NCBI RefSeq assembly: GCF_000719555.1 | Contig: NZ_JOGX01000031.1 | Coordinates: 7,195 to 71,194, forward strand | DNA length: 64,000 bases | Source of the DNA: Streptomyces sp. NRRL F-5727 | Lineage (GTDB): Bacteria; Actinomycetota; Actinomycetes; Streptomycetales; Streptomycetaceae | Direction of reading: 5' to 3' | In this document: one piece after another, positions 15,937 to 24,910 of the stretch | Layout: every line of letters starts with the position of its first letter | Numbering within the stretch: the stretch's first letter is position 1 | The notes under the pieces: generated by a model | What the model was told of the DNA's origin: nothing | The model's database searches: none | What the model saw: the letters and a program-made list of their open reading frames with translations, nothing else | Program-made: the position numbers and the translations under genes

Positions 15937-16343
15937 GCGCGCCCTCCCCGAAGCTCCCCGGACCCCGGCCCCGGGCCCGGTTCGCCGCGGGCGGTGCGGA
16001 GGGCCGCGTCGAGGGCCTCGACGTCCTCGTCGGAGATGGCCTCGACGAAGCGGAGCAGGGCGGCGGGGCGGTCCGGGCTGTCGCCGAGGGCGTCGCGCAT
16101 CAGCCCGGCGGTGTACTCCTCGCGGCCGCGGACGGGTTCGTAGAGCCAGGCCCGGCCCGCCTTCTCCCGGCGCAGCCAGCCCTTGCGGTGCAGGATGTCG
16201 GCCACCGTCATGACGGTGGTGTAGGCGACCCGGCGGCCGCGGTTGATGTCGTCGACGATCTCGCGGACGGTGGCGGGCCGCTGCCAGGCCCACAGCCGGT
16301 CCATGATCTCGGCCTCCAGCTCTCCCAGCCGGCGCACGTGCAT
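15933..16343 (-). CDS. BlaI/MecI/CopY-family transcriptional regulator
   Basis: The 136-residue winged-helix repressor begins MHVRRLGELEAEIMDRLWAW and has the recognition helix region VAYTTVMTVADILHRKGWL. The C-terminal part is the dimer and cleavage region of BlaI homologues. The start at 16343 has AGGGGAGGGG directly upstream; ATG 16367 is an alternative. It overlaps the M56 peptidase gene, forming the usual repressor/protease pair. In other bacteria such pairs control beta-lactam, envelope or copper responses. A CsoR-type palindrome lies about 50 bp upstream, so copper derepression of this operon is likely. Confidence 0.87.
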   Translation of the reverse strand: MHVRRLGELEAEIMDRLWAWQRPATVREIVDDINRGRRVAYTTVMTVADILHRKGWLRREKAGRAWLYEPVRGREEYTAGLMRDALGDSPDRPAALLRFVEAISDEDVEALDAALRTARGEPGPGPGSGELRGGRA

Positions 16344-16392
16344 CCCCTCCCCTCGCGGGCCGCTCATCGTACGGGCCGCCCACCCGCACCAG

Positions 16393-16410
16393 GTATACCC
16401 CCCAGGGGTA
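16393..16410. promoter_or_regulatory. CsoR-type operator upstream of the blaI-M56 operon
   Basis: The sequence GTATACCCCCCAGGGGTA matches the form of the CsoR boxes at 19512-19613 (GATACCCC...GGGGTAT). It lies downstream of csoR and directly upstream of the blaI-like gene, so it is placed to control blaI-M56 rather than csoR. Confidence 0.7.
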
Positions 16411-16446
16411 AGGTGGCGGGTTCGTGGCGGCCCCCGACACGGCCAC

Positions 16447-16494
16447 CGCCCCCGTGCGGCGGCCCGCGACCGCGGGCCCCCCGCACGGGGGCGG
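16447..16494. terminator. Long GC-rich terminator hairpin after csoR
   Basis: The arms CCGCCCCCGTGCGG...GGCCCGCG and CGCGGGCC...CCGCACGGGGGCGG pair over more than 20 bp. It lies just after the csoR stop and separates the copper operon from the blaI operon promoter. Confidence 0.75.
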
Positions 16495-16506
16495 CGCCGG
16501 ACTCCG

Positions 16507-16788
16507 TCAGGTCCGGATCAGCCGGGCGATCGCCTTGGACGCCTCGCCGACCTTCACCTTCGCCTGGTCCCCGCCGGCCGCGATGGCCTCGGTGACGCAG
16601 CAGCTGAGGTGCTCGTCGAGGAGGGCGACCGCGCAGGACTGGAGGGCCGCGTTGATCGCGGAGACCTGGGTCAGGACGTCGATGCAGTAGACGTCCTCGT
16701 CGACCATCCGCTGCACCCCCCGGACCTGTCCCTCGATCCGCCGGAGCCTTCTGATGATGTCTTCCTTGTGCTGTACGTAACCGGCCAC
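16507..16788 (-). CDS. csoR: CsoR-type copper-sensing repressor
   Basis: The 93-residue protein is an all-helical CsoR/RcnR-family repressor. The Cu(I) ligands are all present with the right spacing: Cys35 (VYCIDVLTQ), His60 and Cys64 (DEHLSCCV). When Cu(I) binds, CsoR leaves its operator. It is the last gene of the copZ-copA-csoR set, 32 bp after copA. Its operator type (TACCCC...GGGGTA) occurs at several sites in the window, including ahead of copZ and of the blaI-M56 pair. Confidence 0.93.
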   Translation of the reverse strand: MAGYVQHKEDIIRRLRRIEGQVRGVQRMVDEDVYCIDVLTQVSAINAALQSCAVALLDEHLSCCVTEAIAAGGDQAKVKVGEASKAIARLIRT

Positions 16789-16820
16789 GGCGGGCTCCCG
16801 TCAGGTCAAGGGTCCGGAGG

Positions 16821-19085
16821 TCACTGGTCCGCGGCCTGGAAGCCGCGCAGCCGGAGGCTGTTGCCGACCACGAAGACCGAGGAGAAGGCCATCGCGGCGC
16901 CGGCGATCATCGGGTTGAGCAGTCCGGCCGCCGCGAGCGGCAGCGCGGCCACGTTGTAGGCGAAGGCCCAGAAGAGGTTCGAGCGGATGGTGCCGAGCGT
17001 CTTGCGGGAGAGCCGGATGGCGTCGGCCGCGGCCCGCAGGTCGCCCCGGACGAGGGTCAGGTCGCCGGCCTCGATGGCCGCGTCCGTTCCGGTGCCCATC
17101 GCCAGACCGAGGTCGGCCTGGGCGAGCGCGGCGGCGTCGTTGACGCCGTCGCCGACCATGGCGACCGAACGGCCCTCGCCCTGGAGCTTCTTGACGACGT
17201 CGACCTTGTCCTGCGGCATGACCTCCGCGATGACCTCGTCGATGCCGACCTCGGCGGCGACGGCCTCGGCGACCGCCTGGTTGTCGCCGGTGAGCAGGAT
17301 CGGGGTGAGGCCGAGGGCGCGGAGCCGCCTGATGGCTTCGGCGCTGGTCTCCTTGACGGCGTCGGCGACCTCCAGGACCGCGCGGGCCTCGCCGTCCCAG
17401 GCGACCGCGATGGCCGTCTTCCCGGCCTTCTCCGCCGCGTCCTTCGCGGCCTTGAGGCTCGCCGGGAGGGACATCGCCCACTCCTCGAGCAGCTTCTCGC
17501 GGCCGACCAGGACGGCGTGCCCGTCGACGACGCCCTGGACGCCGAGGCCGGGGATGTTGGCGAAGTCCTCGGGGACGGGCAGGGTGCCGACCTTCGCGGC
17601 GGCGCCGGTGGCGACGGCCTGGGCGATCGGGTGCTCGGAGGAGTGCTCCAGGGCGCCGGCGAGGCGCAGCACGTCGGTCTCGTCCGTACCGGCGGCGGTG
17701 TGGACCTTCAGGAGGGTCATCCGGCCGGTGGTGACGGTGCCGGTCTTGTCCAGGACGATGGTGTCGACCTTGCGGGTGGTCTCCAGGACCTCGGGGCCCT
17801 TGATCAGGATGCCGAGCTGCGCGCCGCGGCCGGTGCCGACCATGAGGGCGGTCGGGGTGGCCAGGCCCAGGGCGCACGGGCAGGCGATGATCAGGACGGC
17901 GACGGCGGCGGTGAAGGCGGCGGTCAGGCCCTCGCCGGTGCCGAGCCAGAAGCCGAGCGTGCCGAGCGAGAGCGCGATGACGATCGGGACGAAGACGGCC
18001 GAGATCCGGTCGGCGAGCCGCTGGGCGGCGGCCTTGCCGTTCTGCGCGTCCTCGACGAGCTTCGCCATCCGGGCGAGCTGGGTGTCGGCGCCGACCCGGG
18101 TGGCCTCGACGACGAGCCGGCCGCCGGCGTTCAGGGTGGCGCCGGTGACGGAGTCGCCGACACCGACCTCGACGGGGACGGACTCGCCGGTGAGCATGGA
18201 GGCGTCCACGGCGGACGAGCCCTCGACGACGGTGCCGTCGGTGGCGATCTTCTCGCCGGGGCGGACCAGGAAGCGGTCCCCGACCTGGAGTTCGGCGGTC
18301 GGCACGGTGACCTCGCGGCCGCCCTTCAGGACCGTGACCTCCTTGGCGCCGAGCTGCATCAGCGCCTTGAGCGCGGCGCCGGCCTTCCGCTTCGAGCGGG
18401 CCTCGAAGTAGCGGCCCGCCAGGATGAAGGCGGTGACGCCGGCGGCGGCCTCCAGGTAGATGTTCCCGGCGCCGTCGGTGCGGGCGATCGTGAACTCGAA
18501 GGGGTGCGTCATCCCCGGCGTACCGGCGGTGCCGAAGAACAGCGCCCACAGGGACCACAGGAACGCGGCGATCGTGCCGACCGAGATCAGCGTGTCCATG
18601 GTGGCCGCGCCGTGCCTGGCGTTGGTCCAGGCGGCGCGGTGGAAGGGCCAGGCGGCGTAGGTGACGACCGGCGCGGCGAGCGTGAGGCTCAGCCACTGCC
18701 AGTACTCGATCTGGAGCGCCGGGACCATCGCCATCGCGATGACGGGGACGGCGAGGGCGACGGCGGTGACCAGCCGCTGCCTGAGCGGCCGCAGCTCCTC
18801 GTCGGCCTTCTCCTCGTCGGAGGGGCCGCTCTCGCCGGGGGTCTCCGCCTTCGGCGGCTCGGGCTCGGCGGCGGTGTAGCCGGTGGCCTCGACCGTCGCG
18901 ATCAGGTCGGCGACCGGGATGTCGGCGGAGAAGGTGACCTTCGCCTTCTCGGTCGCGTAGTTGACGGTGGCCTCGACCCCGTCCATGCGGTTGAGCTTCT
19001 TCTCGATCCGGGCCGCGCACGAGGCGCAGGTCATGCCGCCGATGGCGAGCTCGACCTGGGCGGTGCCGGGGGTCGTCGTGGTCAT
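16821..19085 (-). CDS. copA: Copper-exporting P1B-type ATPase
   Basis: The 754-residue heavy-metal ATPase has an N-terminal HMA domain with GMTCASC at 17-23, eight predicted membrane segments, the transmembrane metal site CPC ([13 protein letters not shown]), phosphorylation motif DKTGT, the SEHP motif and [13 protein letters not shown] with these partners marks Cu(I) export from the cytosol. Only one HMA domain is present. The start at 19085 has GAGGGAG upstream. It lies between copZ and csoR on the same strand and should be induced by copper through the CsoR boxes upstream of copZ. Confidence 0.93.
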   Translation of the reverse strand: MTTTTPGTAQVELAIGGMTCASCAARIEKKLNRMDGVEATVNYATEKAKVTFSADIPVADLIATVEATGYTAAEPEPPKAETPGESGPSDEEKADEELRPLRQRLVTAVALAVPVIAMAMVPALQIEYWQWLSLTLAAPVVTYAAWPFHRAAWTNARHGAATMDTLISVGTIAAFLWSLWALFFGTAGTPGMTHPFEFTIARTDGAGNIYLEAAAGVTAFILAGRYFEARSKRKAGAALKALMQLGAKEVTVLKGGREVTVPTAELQVGDRFLVRPGEKIATDGTVVEGSSAVDASMLTGESVPVEVGVGDSVTGATLNAGGRLVVEATRVGADTQLARMAKLVEDAQNGKAAAQRLADRISAVFVPIVIALSLGTLGFWLGTGEGLTAAFTAAVAVLIIACPCALGLATPTALMVGTGRGAQLGILIKGPEVLETTRKVDTIVLDKTGTVTTGRMTLLKVHTAAGTDETDVLRLAGALEHSSEHPIAQAVATGAAAKVGTLPVPEDFANIPGLGVQGVVDGHAVLVGREKLLEEWAMSLPASLKAAKDAAEKAGKTAIAVAWDGEARAVLEVADAVKETSAEAIRRLRALGLTPILLTGDNQAVAEAVAAEVGIDEVIAEVMPQDKVDVVKKLQGEGRSVAMVGDGVNDAAALAQADLGLAMGTGTDAAIEAGDLTLVRGDLRAAADAIRLSRKTLGTIRSNLFWAFAYNVAALPLAAAGLLNPMIAGAAMAFSSVFVVGNSLRLRGFQAADQ

Positions 19086-19196
19086 GAAACTGCTCCCTCT
19101 TTCTTTCCTGTGCACGGGGGCCGGGGCCCGGGCGGGGGTACGGGACGGGCCCCGGCGGCCGGATCGGTCAGGCGCGGTCGGTCACGGTGCCGACGG

Positions 19197-19478
19197 TCAG
19201 GCGCGGCCGGTCAGCTCGTAGCCCGCGTCGTCCACCGCCGCGGCGACGGCGGCGTCGTCCGGGGCGCCGTCGGTGGTGACGGTCACCCGGCCGGCGTCGA
19301 CGTCGACGTCCACGGAGAGGACGCCCTCGAGCGCGCCGACGGCGGTGGTGACGGCCGTCCGGCAGTGGCCGCAGGTCATGCCGGAGACCGCGTAGACGGT
19401 GCTGGTGGCGTCGGCGACGGCGACCGCCGTGGTGGTGCCGGTCGAGCAGCTGTTGTCGGGGGTGCAGCAGGAACCCAT
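19197..19478 (-). CDS. copZ: Copper chaperone, CopZ-like HMA protein with Cys-rich N-terminus
   Basis: The 93-residue protein has one heavy-metal-associated domain with GMTCGHC at 33-39. Its N-terminal extension contains C4, C5 and C11 (MGSCCTPDNSC), so it may bind additional Cu(I). CopZ proteins deliver Cu(I) to CopA. GGAGG lies 5 nt before the ATG at 19478. It is the first gene of the operon with copA and csoR, and its promoter region holds CsoR-type operators. Confidence 0.88.
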   Translation of the reverse strand: MGSCCTPDNSCSTGTTTAVAVADATSTVYAVSGMTCGHCRTAVTTAVGALEGVLSVDVDVDAGRVTVTTDGAPDDAAVAAAVDDAGYELTGRA

Positions 19479-19511
19479 GTCGTCCTCCATCGTGTGTCCG
19501 GTGGACCGAGA

Positions 19512-19613
19512 TACCCTCGGGGGGTATCGGCGGTGTGGGTCCATGTATACCCCCCGGTGGTATCCGGCGCAAGTGTCGAACCGGCTTGACTTGATACCCC
19601 CTAGGGGTATGGT
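19512..19613. promoter_or_regulatory. Three CsoR-type operators in the copZ / His-rich protein divergent promoter
   Basis: The divergent intergenic region holds three TACCCC/GGGGTA palindromes at about 19512-19530, 19545-19564 and 19594-19613. The last, GATACCCCCTAGGGGTATGG, is the most symmetric. The first two lie nearer copZ and the third nearer the gene at 19665. The arrangement lets one repressor control both directions, probably with different strength. Confidence 0.82.
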
Positions 19614-19664
19614 GAAGTGCAGGGAACAGAGGAACCCCGCCACCGCGCATCAGGGAGAGCAGCC

Positions 19665-20648
19665 ATGAACACCGGACTGAAGATCACCGCCTTCGCCGCC
19701 GCGCTCGCCGCGACCTTCGGCACCGCGTACGGGGTCGGGAAGGGCGTCGGCCCGGTGGAGGAGCCCCAGAAGGCGGAACACGGCGACCACGCCGCCGCGA
19801 CCCCGCGGCCCAGCGCCTCCGCCGACGGCCACGCGGGCCACGACGAGACCGCCCCCGCCCAGGCCGGCACGGAACTCCCCGGCGGCCTCCAGGTCTCCGA
19901 CGGCGGCTACACCCTCGCCCTGCAGACCCCCACCCCGCCGGCCGGCCGCAGCACCCTGAGGTTCTCCATCCAGGACGCCGCCGGGAAGAAGGTCACCGCC
20001 TTCACCACCGAGCACGGCAAGGAGCTCCACTTCATCGTCGCCTCCCGCGACCTGACGGTCTTCCGCCACCTCCACCCCGTGAAGGCCGCCGACGGCACGT
20101 GGACCGTCGAGGCCGACCTGCCGGCCGCCGGCGGCTACAAGGCGTTCGCCGACTTCAAGCCCGCCGCGAAGGGCGCGAAGAACCTCACCCTCGGCGTCGA
20201 CCTCGGCGTCCCCGGCGCCTACACCCCCAAGCCGCTCCCCGCCGCCGCGTCCACCGCCACCGTCGACGGCTACCAGGTCCGCCTCCGCGGCACCCTCGAC
20301 CCCGGCAAGGCCGGTGAGCTGCGCCTCACCGTCTCCAAGGCGGGCAAGCCGGTCACCGACCTGGAGCCCTACCTCGGCGCGTACGGGCACCTGGTCGCCC
20401 TCCGCCAGGGCGACCTCGCCTACCTCCACGTCCACCCGAACGAGGGCGGCCCCGGCCCCGACGTCTCCTTCACCGCCACCGCGCCGAGCGCCGGCACGTA
20501 CCGCCTCTTCCTCGACTTCCAGCACCAGGGCGAGGTCCGCACGGCCGCCTTCACCGTGAAGGCCGGCGCCCCCTCCACGGCCACGGCCCCGGCCGCGACG
20601 CCCTCGGAGACGGCGGAGCACGATGCGGGAGGTCACTCGCACGGCTAG
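19665..20648 (+). CDS. Secreted His-rich protein of the copper region
   Basis: The 327-residue protein has an N-terminal signal or anchor segment (about 5-25), then a His/Asp-rich stretch (EHGDHAAA, DGHAGHDE) and two similar domains, each with a His-containing core (FRHLHPVK near 140 and YLHVHPNE near 260). The tail is HDAGGHSHG. Periplasm-side copper or heavy-metal binding is likely. It is divergent from copZ with a CsoR-type operator in its promoter; GGGAGAG precedes the ATG. The exact role (copper buffer, chaperone or donor to a cuproenzyme) is unknown. Confidence 0.75.
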   Translation: MNTGLKITAFAAALAATFGTAYGVGKGVGPVEEPQKAEHGDHAAATPRPSASADGHAGHDETAPAQAGTELPGGLQVSDGGYTLALQTPTPPAGRSTLRFSIQDAAGKKVTAFTTEHGKELHFIVASRDLTVFRHLHPVKAADGTWTVEADLPAAGGYKAFADFKPAAKGAKNLTLGVDLGVPGAYTPKPLPAAASTATVDGYQVRLRGTLDPGKAGELRLTVSKAGKPVTDLEPYLGAYGHLVALRQGDLAYLHVHPNEGGPGPDVSFTATAPSAGTYRLFLDFQHQGEVRTAAFTVKAGAPSTATAPAATPSETAEHDAGGHSHG

Positions 20649-20655
20649 TCTGTTC

Positions 20656-20671
20656 ATTGGACTAGACCTGT
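20656..20671. promoter_or_regulatory. DasR-like palindrome upstream of cutC
   Basis: ATTGGACTAGACCTGT matches 12 of 16 positions of the GntR/DasR consensus ACTGGTCTAGACCACT and lies 28 bp before the cutC ATG. A wider inverted repeat CTAGTC...GACTAG overlaps it. The match is suggestive only. Confidence 0.35.
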
Positions 20672-20699
20672 AGGCGTCGCCGACGGAGGAAGAAGCGCC

Positions 20700-21392
20700 A
20701 TGAGCAACCGTGCTGTCCTGGAGGTGATCGCCCTCGACGAGCGGGACGCGGTCGCCGCCCAGACCGGGGGCGCCGACCGCCTCGAACTCGTCACCGACAT
20801 GGCGGCGGACGGCCTCACCCCGTCGACCGCCGCCTTCACCGCCATCCGCCGCGCGGTCGACCTCCCCCTCCGCGTGATGCTCCGGCTGGCCGACGGCTTC
20901 GCCGCCGGAGACGTCGACGCCCTGGTCGGCCGCGCCACGGAGCTCCGCGCGGCCGGCGCCGACGAGTTCGTCCTCGGCTTCCTCACCCCCGACGGCGAGC
21001 CCGACCTGGTCGCCGTCGAACGCCTCATCGCGGTCCTCGACGGCGCCCGCTGGACCTTCCACCGCGCCATCGACCGCGCCGCCGACCGCGACGGCCTCCG
21101 CAAGCGCCTCGCCGACCTCCCCGGCCTCGACACCTACCTCACCGCCGGCTCCGCCGCCGGCGTGGACACCGGCCTCCCGGTCCTCGAAGCCGAGGCCGCC
21201 CGCACCGGCGAACCCGGCTACGAGCCGCAGATCCTGGTCGGCGGCGGCCTCCGCCTCGACCACCTGCCGCGCCTCCGCGCCGCCGGCCTCACCGCCTTCC
21301 ACATCGGCGGCGCCGCCCGCCCCCAGGGCTGGACCGCCCCGGTCTCCGCCGACGCGGTCCGCACCTGGCGCGCGGCCGTCGACGCCCCGTAA
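20700..21392 (+). CDS. cutC: CutC family protein
   Basis: The 230-residue TIM-barrel-like protein matches CutC by its start LEVIALDERDAVAAQTGGAD, the RVMLRLADGF segment, the FHRAIDRAAD segment and the late GGGLRLDHLPRL and FHIGGAARP motifs. CutC was linked genetically to copper homeostasis, but a direct copper role is disputed. It follows the His-rich copper protein by 51 bp, which supports a loose copper connection. GGAGGAAG lies upstream of the ATG. A possible DasR site in the leader would instead link it to aminosugar metabolism. Confidence 0.85.
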   Translation: MSNRAVLEVIALDERDAVAAQTGGADRLELVTDMAADGLTPSTAAFTAIRRAVDLPLRVMLRLADGFAAGDVDALVGRATELRAAGADEFVLGFLTPDGEPDLVAVERLIAVLDGARWTFHRAIDRAADRDGLRKRLADLPGLDTYLTAGSAAGVDTGLPVLEAEAARTGEPGYEPQILVGGGLRLDHLPRLRAAGLTAFHIGGAARPQGWTAPVSADAVRTWRAAVDAP

Positions 21393-21448
21393 CGCACCCC
21401 CGCGAAAACCCGGTGCGGGCCCACAGCCCGGTCACTAGCCTCGCGCGC

Positions 21449-22351
21449 ATGGCGGACGGAATCGACGAAGCGCTCGTACGACGGCTGGTGGCCGCGCAGT
21501 TCCCGCACTGGGCCGGGCTCGACGTGCGGCGGGTGGCCTCGGCCGGGACGGACAACGCGATGTTCCGGCTCGGCGACGACCTCGTCGTACGGCTGCCGAA
21601 GGCGGAGTGGGCGGCCGGCCAGATCGAGAAGGAACAGCGCTGGCTGCCCCGGCTCGCCCCCGCGCTGCCCCTCCCCGTGCCGGTACCGCTCGGCGCCGGC
21701 GCCGCCACCGAGGACTTCGACCAGCCCTGGGGCGTGTACGGCTGGCTCTCCGGCGCCGACGCATGGGCCTCGCCGGTCACCGATCTCGCGCACGCCGCCG
21801 AGGAGTTGGGCCGCTTCGGAGTCGCCCTGCGGTCGGCCGACGCCACCGGCGGGCCCCGCTCCTTCCGCGGCGGCGCCGTCACCGCATGGGAGGGCGGCCA
21901 CCTGCCGAAGGCCGTCGCCGCGCTGTCCGCCGCCGGACTGCTCGACGCGTCCACGGCCCTGGCCGCCTGGGACCGGACCCTCGCCCTCCCCGCCTGGGAC
22001 CGGGACCCGGTCTGGCTGCACGGCGACCTCCTCCCCGGAAACCTCCTCACCCACGACGGCCGCCTCAGCGCCGTCATCGACTTCGGCGGCCTCGGCACCG
22101 GCGACCCCGCCGCCGACCTCCTCCCCGCCTGGACCCTCCTCACCCCCGCCACCCGCCCCCTCTTCCGCACCGCCTCCCGACTGGACGACGCCACCTGGTC
22201 CCGGGGCCGGGGCTGGGCCCTCTGCTGGGGCCTCGTCACGGACTACTACTACGGCGACACCCCGGGCCCCGACACAGCCCCCACCCCGAACCCGGTGCTG
22301 GCGGCGGTCGCCCGCAGAGCCTGGACGGAAGCCCTCCCCGAGTACGCCTGA
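21449..22351 (+). CDS. Aminoglycoside phosphotransferase-family protein
   Basis: The 300-residue protein has the APH/ChoK kinase fold: FRLGDDLVVRLPKAEWA (nucleotide-binding lysine), LHGDLLPGNLL (catalytic HGDxxxxN) and VIDFGGLGTGDP (metal-binding D). Substrates in this family range from aminoglycosides to small metabolites; resistance activity should not be assumed. The ATG at 21449 lacks a Shine-Dalgarno sequence but has TAGCCT 7 nt upstream, which suggests leaderless transcription. It is convergent with helD. Confidence 0.82.
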   Translation: MADGIDEALVRRLVAAQFPHWAGLDVRRVASAGTDNAMFRLGDDLVVRLPKAEWAAGQIEKEQRWLPRLAPALPLPVPVPLGAGAATEDFDQPWGVYGWLSGADAWASPVTDLAHAAEELGRFGVALRSADATGGPRSFRGGAVTAWEGGHLPKAVAALSAAGLLDASTALAAWDRTLALPAWDRDPVWLHGDLLPGNLLTHDGRLSAVIDFGGLGTGDPAADLLPAWTLLTPATRPLFRTASRLDDATWSRGRGWALCWGLVTDYYYGDTPGPDTAPTPNPVLAAVARRAWTEALPEYA

Positions 22352-22373
22352 CCCCCGGCGACGGATCGGCGGG

Positions 22374-24410
22374 CTACAACTGCCCCGGCAGCGGTGCCCC
22401 GTGGACGATCGTCAGGCCGGAGACCGCTCGGGTGAGGGCCACGTAGAGGCGTCGGAGGCCGGTCCGTTCGTCGGGTTCGCCGTCGACGACCGCCGCCGGC
22501 TCGTCGAGGACGACGTAGTCGTACTCCAGGCCCTTCGCCAGCGAGGCCGGGACCAGCGTGAGGCGGGACTCCGCGGTGGTCTCCTCGCCGGGGGACAGAT
22601 ACGACAGGCCGGCCGCCCGCAGCGCCTCCGCCAGCGGGGCGATCCGCGCGTCCGCGGCGATCAGGCCGATCGAGCCCTCGTTCCCGAGCGCGTCCACGCA
22701 CGCCGCGACCACCGCCGCGTCGGACGTCGCCCCACGGATCTCGAAGGCGCCCGGGTTCTCCCGCACCGACTCCACCGGCGCGAGGCCCGGCGCCATGTGC
22801 GGCAGCAGCCGGGAGGCGTACGCGATGACCTCGCTCGGCACGCGGAAGCCGGCCGTCAGCTCCTCCACCCGGGAGCCCGGCTTGCCGAGGTGCGCGAGGG
22901 CGGTCTCCCAACTCTCCGTCGCCCAGGGGGTGGTGCCCTGCGCCAGGTCGCCGAGGATGGTCGCCGAGCCGGTGGTGCAGCGCCGGCCCACCGCCCGGTA
23001 CTGCATGGGGGAGAGGTCCTGCGCCTCGTCGAGGACGACGTGCCCGAGCGAAGGGGTCCGCTCGACCAGGTCCGTCACCTCGTCGATCAGCACCGTGTCG
23101 GCCGCCGACCACTTCGCGGTCTTCACGCTCCGCGCCGGCTTCGCCCACAGCAGCAGCTTCTGCTCCTCCTCGCTCAGCACGCCCTCCGCGTGCTCCGCCA
23201 GGAACTCCGCGTCGCCGAGCAGCCGCAGCACCAGCTTCGCGGGCTCGACCGGCGGCCAGCACTCCTTCACCACGGCCTTCACCGCCGCGTTCCGCGCGAC
23301 CGCGTTCTGCACCCGGTCGTCGGGCGCCTCGCCCGCCTGCTCCATCCGGACGAGGACCGCGTGCGCGATGCGCTGCGGCAGCGCCTCCCGGGCCGCCCCG
23401 TACCGGATGTCACGCGCCGTCAGCTCCCGGACGATCTCCTCCAGTTCGTACGCCGGCACCCGCCAGCGCCGCGAGCCGCGCACGACCATCAGCGGCTCCT
23501 TCGGCAGCGTCACGTGCGACCAGACGGCCCGCCGCAGCACCTCCGCCATCCGGGCGTCGCCCTTCACCACCGCCGTCGCCGCCTCGTCCGCACCGCGCAC
23601 CTCGACGTGGGCCACGAGGTCGTCGACCGTGGCCTGCTTCACCTCCAGCTCGCCGAGCGCGGGGAGGACCTGCTCGATGTACTGGAGGAAGGAACGGTTC
23701 GGCCCGATGACGAGGGTCCCGGTGCGGGCCAGCCGCTCCCGGTGGGCGTACAGCAGATAGGCGACACGGTGCAGGCCGACCGCCGTCTTTCCGGTACCCG
23801 GGCCTCCCTGCACGCACAGCGTGCCGGACAGGTCGGAGCGGACGATCTCGTCCTGCTCGGGCTGGATCGTCGCCACGATGTCCCGCATGGGACCGACGCG
23901 CGGCCGCTCGATCTCCGCCTGGAGCAGCCGGCTCGTCTGTTCCAGCTCCGCCGGGTCGGACAGGTGCTCGTCCTCGTACGCGGTGAGCTCGCCGCCCGTG
24001 TAGCCGAAGCGGCGACGGAGCCCGACGTCCTGCGGGTCCTTCTTCGACGCCTGGTAGTACGGCTGCGAGACCGGCGCGCGCCAGTCGATGACCATGGGGT
24101 CGCCCTGCGCGTCGTGGACGTGCCGGCGGCCGATGTAGAAGCGCTGCCCGTGCTGGGTGGGCGGCAGGTAGTCGAGCCGGCCGAAGAAGAGCGGCGTGTG
24201 GGCGAGGTCCGCGAGCGCCTTGATGCGGTCCTCGATCTGCCGTTCCAGGACGATCGAGTTGACCCAGTTCGCGGTGACGTCCTTGATGTCCAGCGCCTCC
24301 ACCTCCTCGCGCATCGCGCGCAGCGCGGCGCGGGAGGCGGAGAGGTGGGTCCGCTCGCGCACGAGCGGGTCGTCGGTGGGCACAGCTTCGGTGGGCACAG
24401 CTGCGGACAC
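22374..24410 (-). CDS. HelD-type RNA-polymerase-associated helicase-like protein
   Basis: The 678-residue superfamily 1 protein has an N-terminal coiled-coil-like arm, Walker A GGPGTGKT at 202-209, DEAQDLSPMQ (Walker B) and a C-terminal RLYVALTRA motif. The arm and domain order match actinobacterial HelD, which frees stalled RNA polymerase from DNA and in some species protects it from rifamycins. The GTG start at 24410 has GGAGG 8 nt upstream. No rifamycin-associated element was recognised in the 250 bp before it. A plain UvrD-like DNA helicase is the alternative. Confidence 0.85.
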   Translation of the reverse strand: MSAAVPTEAVPTDDPLVRERTHLSASRAALRAMREEVEALDIKDVTANWVNSIVLERQIEDRIKALADLAHTPLFFGRLDYLPPTQHGQRFYIGRRHVHDAQGDPMVIDWRAPVSQPYYQASKKDPQDVGLRRRFGYTGGELTAYEDEHLSDPAELEQTSRLLQAEIERPRVGPMRDIVATIQPEQDEIVRSDLSGTLCVQGGPGTGKTAVGLHRVAYLLYAHRERLARTGTLVIGPNRSFLQYIEQVLPALGELEVKQATVDDLVAHVEVRGADEAATAVVKGDARMAEVLRRAVWSHVTLPKEPLMVVRGSRRWRVPAYELEEIVRELTARDIRYGAAREALPQRIAHAVLVRMEQAGEAPDDRVQNAVARNAAVKAVVKECWPPVEPAKLVLRLLGDAEFLAEHAEGVLSEEEQKLLLWAKPARSVKTAKWSAADTVLIDEVTDLVERTPSLGHVVLDEAQDLSPMQYRAVGRRCTTGSATILGDLAQGTTPWATESWETALAHLGKPGSRVEELTAGFRVPSEVIAYASRLLPHMAPGLAPVESVRENPGAFEIRGATSDAAVVAACVDALGNEGSIGLIAADARIAPLAEALRAAGLSYLSPGEETTAESRLTLVPASLAKGLEYDYVVLDEPAAVVDGEPDERTGLRRLYVALTRAVSGLTIVHGAPLPGQL

Positions 24411-24666
24411 GGTGAAGCCTCCGGTCGGACTCAAGGACTCACGGACACACGGACACGTCGATGTGGCCGCCGGTTTCCGACCGGACGGCGGCGCTCTCCG
24501 TACGCGGACGGGAGGCGGGGAAGCCGGTGATTCTAACTCGGTGCCGGGGTCGGGGCGAATCCGTTTCCCGTAGGGGGCGGGGTCCGCCGTAAGGGGGACC
24601 CCGGTTCGCCCCGGGTTCCGCCCCCAGGGCGATGTGCGGGGAATGTCCGGATTCCATGATGGAGTC

Positions 24667-24840
24667 ATGACCGCGACGACCTTCACCCTCGTGACCACCG
24701 TCCCCCGCCCCCGCCGGTTCGTGGCCGCGCTGCGGGCCTTCGGCTCCGCCGCCGTGGGCGTCACCCTCCTCGGCGACCTCGGCCCGCGGGAGGCGGGCGT
24801 CAGGAACCCCCGCCCCACGCACACGCGCGACCGGGACTGA
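24667..24840 (+). CDS. Small hypothetical protein
   Basis: A possible 57-residue basic protein. The ATG is preceded by CATGAT 6 nt upstream, the pattern seen for several leaderless genes in the window. There is a weakly hydrophobic middle (ALRAFGSAAVGVTLLGD). No family is recognised. It could be a chance reading frame in the gap between helD and the next gene. Confidence 0.4.
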   Translation: MTATTFTLVTTVPRPRRFVAALRAFGSAAVGVTLLGDLGPREAGVRNPRPTHTRDRD

Positions 24841-24910
24841 GTACGTGCCCGGCCCCGGCTGAGTACCCGCACGCCTGCCGGCCCCCGGGCCGCGGTGGTG
24901 GGATCGGGGC

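Noticed and set aside
21449..22351. Aminoglycoside resistance gene
   Set aside because: The APH fold is shared by many metabolic kinases, and no resistance cluster or close match to a known APH could be recognised.
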